Both the position numbers and the translations under genes were made by a program. Positions 53,001-62,000 of a stretch of 64,000 bases of DNA are shown here, in pieces. The notes under the pieces were generated by a model, which did no database searches, was not told the DNA's origin, and worked only from the letters and a program-made list of their open reading frames with translations. The stretch is taken from the NCBI RefSeq assembly GCF_000381925.1, contig NZ_KB907307.1:1302001-1366000 (forward strand). Direction: 5' to 3'. Source of the stretch: Nocardia sp. BMG111209 (GTDB taxonomy: Bacteria; Actinomycetota; Actinomycetes; Mycobacteriales; Mycobacteriaceae). The stretch's first letter is position 1; every line of letters starts with the position of its first letter.

Positions 53001-56000
53001 ACGAGGCAGCCGCCGCACAGCGGGCCGGGCGGGACGTGCGCGACCGGGCCAGGACACTGCGCATCGATCCGCGGCTGAACCACGAGACCATGCGCGCGGT
53101 GATCGACTCGCGGCTGGAGCGAGTGGACGCCGAACTGAGGGATCCGGACACCACCCCGGAACGCGCGGCCCGGCTGCGGCGGATCGACCTGAGGCTGCGC
53201 GAGCTCTCCGATCGGTCCGACGACTACGCCAACCATCGGTACAGCGCCGAGCACGCGGACCGCGAGGTCACCGGTATCGCGGCGCGCGACTACATCTCCC
53301 GTGCGGCCGAGGGCCGTAACGACGCGGTCCACTACGGCGACCGGATCGTCCTGATTCCCGGCGAACCCGATCGCCTGGTGATCGCGGCGGCTCCCGGTGA
53401 GCACGGACGAGTGCTGGAGAACCACGCGTCCGAACTCGCTGCGGTTCTGGACGACCCGGCGGTGCGCAAGGAGTACATCGATGTCGAGGTCGCCGAATCC
53501 GGTGCGGTGCGTGCCGAATCCGGTGACCGTCCGGGGCCGGTCGCCGACCGTGCCGAGCCGGTCGAAGCGCGCACGCTGGTCGGCCGAGTGCTCGCCGACC
53601 GGCTCGCCGCACTGGACGAGGCCCTGTCCGGCGACGATGCCGCGCGATGGGCGAAGGGCGTGCTGGACCGGCAGGACGTCGAAATCCGTTACGGCACAGG
53701 CCCGCGCGACCAGCTGCACGTGGAGGCCGGACGCTTGGTGCTCGACGTCGGTGGCAGCGATGCGGAGCACATCGCCTCGGTGAAGGCGGCCGCCCTCCAT
53801 CTTTTCGATGCGGAACACCCGGCTGTGGACGAGCGGCCGCGGATCGAAGCGGGCTCGGGGGACGCACCGGGCAGGCCACCGTCCGCGGACGATGTCCCGG
53901 GCGGTATCGCGCATCGGACCGAGGACCCGGCCGAGTCGCGGCCGGCTGCCGACCGCGGAACGAAGCCCGCGCAACAGCCGGATGCGGACAGTGCGGCCGA
54001 GCGGGATCTGACGGCGAAAGTCGATGCGGTCCAGCACATTCCGGCCGAGGACGAGCGCGCCGACGCGGTGCGCCGGGAGCAGCGGCAGCGCATCGACGCC
54101 GCCGTCGAGCGGCTCGGAGCTGCCCGCACGGAATTGCGGGCGGCCGAGCGGGGCGTGGCGGATGCCAAGGAGGCCGCCACCGGACTCGATGAGGCACGGA
54201 AGGCGACGCGAACGGCCGCGGACGAACTCGCGCGGACCCGGATACGCGGGCGGGAGGCTGCCGAAGAACGACTCCGCGACGCGCGCAAGGCATTGCGAGC
54301 GGCCGAGGCGGCCGCGGAAGCGAAGCCGGTCGAGGAGGCGCAGCGGGCACTCGGGGAATCCCGCACCGTATTCGATGCGGCGCAGGACGAGCATCTGGCG
54401 GCGCTGCGGGACGCGACCGGCGTCCTGGCCGCCGAAAGAGACCGGGCGGGAACCGAATACGAGCGGGCCCACGAGGACGGCCGGCTCGAGCGGGACGTGG
54501 CCGACCGAGGCATCGAGCGGGCCCGCACGGCTGCCGACCGGGCGGTGGCCGAAGCCGAGGCGCACCAGCGCATCGCGGTGGCGGATCAGCGGGCAGAGGC
54601 GGTCCGCCGGGAGCACAACCAGCGCATCGACGCCTCCGCCGAGCGAGTCGAGGAGGCCCGCAGCGCGCTGCGGACGGCCGCGGAGGCGGCCGGGAAGCCG
54701 GCGCCGGCCGCACAGCGGACGCTCGCGGCGAAACGCGCCGAATTCGAGCAGGTACTGAAGGACCATCAGGACACGCTGGCGGAAGCGACCGACGTGCTGG
54801 TCGGCGAGGCCGAGGGAGCCGGCGCCGAATACTCGACCGCCCTCGACGCCGGTCTGATCGAGTCGGAACCGGCCTACCGGGGCATCGCGGCGGCACGCAA
54901 GGACGCCGCCGAAACTGCGGGCAGGACGGCACTGAAGTACTTCGAAGCCCGGAACGACCCGGATGCGCCCCCGAACCTGCGGATGGCCGCGAAGGTTCCG
55001 AAGGAGACGCTGCTGGCGATGATGACGGACGGCTCTCCGGCGGAGAAACTCGCGGCGGTCATCAAGATCATCCATGAGGGCGAGGGCAAGGTACTGCGGT
55101 GGACGCAGGTGACGGCCGTCCTGGCCATGCGCGAAGGTCCGGTGAACATGGCTGCCGGAGAAGGCAAGTCGTACGTGTTCCTGGCCCATGCGGCCCTCGA
55201 CGCAGTGGAACACGGCTCGGCCCACGTGGTGACGACCCGGGACAATCTCGCCAACCGCGAAGTCGACGACTATCTGAAGGTACTCGGTGACCTCGGTTTC
55301 GAGATCGTCCGGATGAATCCCGATGCGCCGCATCCCGAACCGGTAGCGGGCGAACCGACGATCTACATCGGAACCCAGCAGGACATCGGCTTCGCCATGT
55401 TGCGCGGAAACGATGTGCCCGGCCGGCATGTCGCGCTCGACGAGATCGACGAGATGCTGGTCTACGCCAACACCAGCTACATCCTGTCCGAAGGCGCCGG
55501 GCGCGATGCTCGACCGGAGGTCGCCGCACAGGTGCGCGCGGCTCATGCATTCCTCCATGACAATCTGGCGTCCCGCACGCTCACCGAGGAGGACTTCGGC
55601 CGGGTTCCCGAGCAGAGAGGTGGGCAGGCCGGCTTGACCGCGGCCGGCCGCACCGAGGTCGAGAAATTGCTCGGCAGACCGATGAATGCCGACGAGATAC
55701 GGCGGCTGAACATGGCGGCCACCGCCCACTGGGAATACGTCGAGAACGACCACTACATCGTGCACCAGGGCAAGGTCAAAATCATCGACCAGACCACCCA
55801 CAAATTGCTCGAAGATCCCGAGACCTCGAGTGAGAGCCGGTGGAACGGCGGTCTGGCGCAGGCACTCGAGGCCGCGCACAATCTGTCCATCCGCGACGAC
55901 CCCGGCGGCTCCAAACAGATCACCGCTGAGGAGATTTTCGGTACCAGGAAGTACTACGACCGGGTCAGCGGCGCGTCCGGCACCGCCAAAGGCGTGGCGG

Positions 56001-59000
56001 ACAGCCTGCGAGAGCGCGGCCTCGACCACACCACAGAGGTGGACCGATTCTCGGAGTCCCGCCTGACCGGGCACGAGCGCACGAACGACCGGGCATCCCA
56101 GAGCGAGCAGCATTCACTGGAACGAATTATCCGCGACGTCATGGAACTCCGTGGTACGGACGGAAAAGGCCGTCCGCAGCTGGTCTTGGCGCACCGCAAC
56201 AGTTTGGTCGCGAGGCTGGCGGAAATGGCCGAGGAAAAGGGGCTCCCGTACAGAGCGGTGGATGCCAGATGGTTCTCCGAACACGGCGCCAGGGCCGAGA
56301 AGATGTTGCAGGACATCATCAAGGAGGCCGGTGCCGAGGGCAAGGTTCTGATCATCAATATGCAGGGCGCGCGCGGCGTGGATATCAAGATTTCGGACCG
56401 GATGAACGAGCGCGGTGGCCTGCACGTGCTCATGACCGCACGCTCGGCGGCTTCCCGCGATATCGATATCCAGGCCGAGAACCGTGCCGCGCGTAATGGC
56501 CAGAACGGCAGCGTGCAGTACTACTCCTCGCCGGACGACGAACTCTACGCGCTCAGCGACAACCCGGATGTGCAGGAGGTGGTGGTCCGCTATCGGAAGG
56601 CCGCCGAAACGAGCGCCGTCGAGTTGGGCGAAACGAACACCGTCTCGGAAGCCACCCAGGCCGAACTCGATTCCGCCGCCGCCGATTTCGAGCGCTTGAA
56701 TCCGACGGAACTTCAGGACGTCGCCGCCGCGCGGCTCCGCGCGCCACGCGGGCCACCACCGTCGAATCTGCTGATCGTCCAGTCGCAGGACGACACCGAG
56801 AACCACACTCCCGCCGACTTCCTGGAGCCCGCGCAGCCACCACCACAGGCAGATTCGGGGACGCCGAGCAGCGACGGGCTCGGCGACGTGGTGCCGTCGC
56901 CGGACGCCGCACCCGTGGCGCGCGGCCGAGACGAGCTCGATCGAGCGATACCGAATGCGGAAGAGGCTCCGCTGTTGCGGGATTCGGAGTCGTCGCCCCA
57001 GGTGGGGACGATGCCGCCGGTGGATGGCCCAGCAGAGCAGGCTCAAGGAGGGTCGGTGGTGCCGGAGCGGTCTCCGGCGGCGGTGGCCGGTTCGGTCGAC
57101 CGGGCTCCGGTAGGTCCGGTCGTTCCGGGAGCTCCTGCGGCGGCAGACGGCCCGATTCATGGTCCGGCCGAACAGATTTCGGTGGAGTCTGTGGTGCCGA
57201 GGGAATCTGCGGCGGCGGTGATCGGTCCGGCTGCCGGGGGGACGATCGACCGGATTTCGGTGGAATCTGTGTCGCCGGCGGAATCTGCGGCGGCCGTGAT
57301 AGGTCCGACTGCCGCAGGGTCGATCGACGGGATTTCGGTGGAATCTGTGTCGCCTGGGGCCGAGGAATCTGCGGCGGCGGTGATCGGTCCGGCTACCGGG
57401 GAGTCGATCGACCGGATTTCGGTGGAGTCTGTGGTGCCCGGGGAATTTGCGGCGGCGGTGATCGGTCCGACTGCCAGGGGGACGATCGAGCAGATTTCTG
57501 TGGATTCGTCGGCATCAGGAGAGTCCCCGGCAGGGCAGGTCGAGCAGGGTTCGGCGGTGCCAGAGGGGTATTCGGCAGCCGATCGCCCGACTCACGTTTC
57601 GGCCGAGCAGATTTCGGTAGGCCCGGTGGTGCTGGAGGGGTCCGCGGCGGCGGATGATCGAGCCGGGCAGATCTCGGTGGATTCGGTGGTGCCGGAGGCT
57701 GTTTCGGGTGTCTCGGCGGTCGGGAGTGCGGACGGGCAGGCTCCGGTGGTGCCGCAATCGTCGGAAGCGCAGCAGGTTTCGGCGGTTCGGAGCGCAGGGC
57801 ACGATCGTCCGGCGATGTCGGACTCCGCGGCGGACCGGGGCGGTGCTGCGGCTGCGCACGACGTGGCCGACGACCGCGCGCACCGGTCCCCCATGCAGCC
57901 GGCCGCGGATGTTGCGGAGACACCATGGCAATGGGCCGCGCGTCGGCGTGCGGATCCGGCCGAGCAGGTCGCCGAACGGGCTTCTCGGCGAGCTTCCTTC
58001 CTGCGCGAGGAGGCGTATCGGTCTGCGGCGGCGCAACTTCCGAGTGCCCCGGCGGCCGGACAGTTCGCGGTTCAGGCGGAACGGCATGCCCGTCTGTCGT
58101 GGCGGTACGCCGACCTGCTGCGGGGTGTGGCCACCGGCGCGGTCGCCCCGGAGGCCGGGCCGATGCCCGCCCTGATCTCCGAGATCGATGAGGCGCTGCG
58201 CGCCGACAGGCTCGCGGCCGAGGAACTGTTCCGGGGCAACGACGAATTCGGCCGACCGGCGACCGAGTCGCTCGACGGCATCGTCGGCGGCCCGGCCCGG
58301 ATCGCCGACGGGCGGCCGGAAGTCGACGGGCGGCCGGAAGGTGTTCCGGCCGAGCCGGTCCCGGACAGCGTGCAGCAGTGGGCCGCCGCGATGCGAGCCG
58401 AACAGGCCGACTGGAGCGCGCAGATGGCCGCCGAGCATGCCGCCTGGCTCGGAGACGTGGCAGATCAGGCCACCGCGACGGCCGACCCCGATGTCGGGTC
58501 GCTGCGCGACCGCGCCGACAGCGCCGAATGGGTCGCCCGCGCCGCCCTCGACCACGCCGATTGGATGTGGCGGATCGCTGCGGGTGTCGGCTGGTCCGAC
58601 ACGACACGCGCGGCCGATTTGGCGGCCGCCGCAACGGCTGCCACAGTCCCAGTCGTAACGCCGGGTGCCACAGTCCCAGCCGTGACGTCGATTGCCACAA
58701 CCCCAGCCGTAACGCCGGTTGCCGCAGACCCAGCCGTAACGCTGGCTGCCGCAAGCCCAGCCGCCGCTAACCCGGCTGCCGCAACACCGACTGCCAGAAC
58801 GCGCGCTGCCGCAACCTCGGCTGCCGCAATGCCGATTGTCCCTGCCGTGGCGAACGTCCCGTTCGGCAACCAGCCTGTGGCCGCAGCGGCGGATGAGTCG
58901 TCACCGCCTGTGCTACCTGCCGCGCTACGCCTGCCCGCTGCGGACGGACCGGCCGTGCTGTTCGACGAGACCAGTACCGCGTCGCTCGATGAGCGGACCG

Positions 59001-62000
59001 ACTATGCCCGCCGGATCTGGGCCGAGGTGCTCCGCGCATTGACCGAGGCCGAGCGCGCCATCCTGGGTGACCACCAGGCGAGCCGACGTCCCGGGACACC
59101 GTCGCTGGCGGCCGAGCTCGAGGCGGCGCTGCGCGGCGAATCGGGGCCGACCGCCGGACACCGGCGCATCATCGTCGTGATCGATGATGTGCTGCAACGC
59201 AATCCGCTGCCCGAAGCGATGGTCGTCACCGTCCTCGCGACGCCGGTCGAGTTCGCATCCGGCATGCCGAAGGCCGGTGACGTCCACGAGATTCCCGGCT
59301 ACCTGGAAGGTCGGCTCGGCCGGCTGCCCGCGTCGATCGGCCAGCGGTTCCATCTCGAACTGTCTGTTCCTGCAGGCACTCCCGCCTTGTTCGTCGGCGA
59401 CGATTTCGCGCTGTCGGGAAGCGGCCTGCCGCAGTTGCTACTCGGTCGCGGCCTGCGGGTCCGCCTCGACGCCGTCCAGGACCTGCATCACGACGGTCAC
59501 ATGCTGCTGCGCGGCACGGTGGTGCCCGTCGCGACGCCCGCATCCGTGTCGCCCGGCACACCTGCGGTCGAAATGCCTGCGGTGCAAGATACTTGGGTTG
59601 ATCCGACTGTAGGGCCAGCGGATTCGGATGCCGGCCCGCTGATCGAACTCGCGGGAGCGGAGCATCCGCCGACCCGACCGGTGATCAGCGACGAGTTCTC
59701 GCATGCCGAGACCGCGGCCGCGGTGGGTGCGTTGTTCGCCGAGAGGTACCGTGGCTGGTTCCCGTTCCGGACTCCCATCGATGTCATCGGATTCGACCTT
59801 CCCGGTGTGGATGTGGAGATCGCCCGCGACTTCGTACGCGGTATCGAACCGGTACTGGTCCATTTCCCGACGGTGATGATCGACGAATTGCGCATCGGCG
59901 AGGTGTCCGGTGACCGGTTCGCGGAATTCGTCGCCGAGGACAGGCGTGGGCGGTCCGTGCTCGTCCTCAGCGATCGGTACGCGACGGATCCCGATGCCTT
60001 CCTGCGTGAATGGTCCGAGCGAGTGGAGACGGATCGGACCGTTGCCCCACGCGACCGGCCGGCCTACGGTGCGGCCGTCCACCTGATGGGACTCGCGTTG
60101 CGGGTGGCAGGCGCCGGTACCGCACAGCCGGCGGCGCAACGCAGGCTGGCGGAGTTCTACCGCGCCACCCACGGTGGCGTGTTCGCCGCGGACGAGTTCG
60201 GCGAATGGCTGAGCGAACAGTTCGGCGAGCAGAGTTTCGACGACGCAGGCAATTTCGATGTCGACAATGCCCTCGCAGAGGCATTCCTGGCGGTGGCGCA
60301 CGATCCGGCGGCGGCGACCGAGGGGCATCATCTGCTCAACCGGATCCTGCTCCAGCAGGCCGACCCGGACACTCGGACCGAGGTCCCCCGCGATGCAGCA
60401 CTCGAACCGGCTGCGCCACAGTCCGTTCCAGCCGCCTGGGTCGACCAACCGGTACGCGAGTCTGCCGCGCCGCAGCCCGTTCCAGCCGCCGGGACGGACC
60501 AGCCGATCGGCGATCCGGTACACGAATTTGCCGCGCCGCGGCCGATTCCAGCCGCCGGGACGGATCCGGCGATCGGCGAGCCGGGGCTCGAACCAGCCGC
60601 GCCACAGCCCGTTCCGGCCGCCGGAGCGGATCAAGCAATCCGCGAGCCGGGGCTCGGACCGGCCGCGCCGCAGCCCGTTCCGGCCGCCGGGACGGACCGG
60701 CCGATCCGCGAGCCGGCACTCGAAGCGGCTGCGCCGCAGCGTGTTCCAGCCGGGCAGACAGGACTCTCGACTCGGGCAGCGGCGCTCGAGCCCGGGCCGC
60801 CGACCCATGGGGAGCCGGTCGACCAGGTGCTGTTCGCGGATCCGGGCGTTCCGCACGCCGAGCGGATGGCGTACGCGGGTGAGGTGTGGGCGGAGGTGCG
60901 AAACCAGCTCACCGACTACGAGCGTGCGGTGCTGCGCACCTTCCTGGCCGGTCGGCTGACCGAGGATTCGCCGCTGTGGTCGGAGGTGGCGGCGATGTTG
61001 CACGGCGAGCTGCAGCCGACCGTCGAGCTCCGGCACATCGTCGACGTGATCGATGAAGTGCTGCAACGTAATCCGATACCCCAGACGGTTCAGGTCACCC
61101 TGGCGGACGGATGGCTGTTCGATCCGGCCGAGGTTGTTCCGGGCAGTGTCCACGACGAGGCGAGTTTCCTGCCGGTGGTGCTGGGCACGGTGCCGTTCCG
61201 GCGGGATGCGCCGTTCCATCTGGAGTTGGTGATTCTGGCCGGGACACCCTCGTTGTTCGTGAGCGCGGGTCTGTTGCCGTTCGATACCCCCTATGCGGAG
61301 TTGCTGCTCGGTCGTGGTCTGCGTATCCGCATCGATTCCCTGTCGGAATCCGACGATCACTGGCTGATGCGAGCCACCGTGGTTGCCGCCGAGCGGGCCG
61401 CCGCACGCGCGCCGGAACCCGGCGCTCCCGCTGGCCATGACGCAGGACTGGCCGAACCGGACCGAGCGGAGCCGGGCGGCGGCGCACTGCTCGCGTCGGT
61501 GGACCGTCGCGACGAACTCCCGCCGGACCTGGCACGCCGACTGGCACCGGTGATCGCCGAACGGGAGACCGCTGAACGGGCGCTGGAGGATCTGGCCCGG
61601 CAGCTGAATGTCGATGCGGCAGGGCTGGATCCGAGCGCCCTGGCCGCGGCGGTACGGACGCGGATCGATGTGGTGCGGGTCGCCGCCGACCGGACGATCG
61701 CCCGGGCGATACTCGATGAAACCGCCCGTCGGGACGAGTATCCGGCCGCGGCGACCCGCCGCGAGGAGATGCGGCTCGCCGAGTTCAGGCACGATGTCGC
61801 CGCGGCCCGCTACGAATGGTCGATCGCCGAGGAGGCCCGGCTGCGTCTCGATGCGGCGCTGCGGGCGGCCGACCCGGCTGAGGCCCGCGATCCGGTGGCA
61901 CATCTGCCGGAGCCGGACCGCGCCCGATACGCCCGGGTCGTGGTGGAGCGGGCGTCCGCCGAAGCGGAGCGGGACGCAGCGGTCCGGCAGCGAAATGCGC

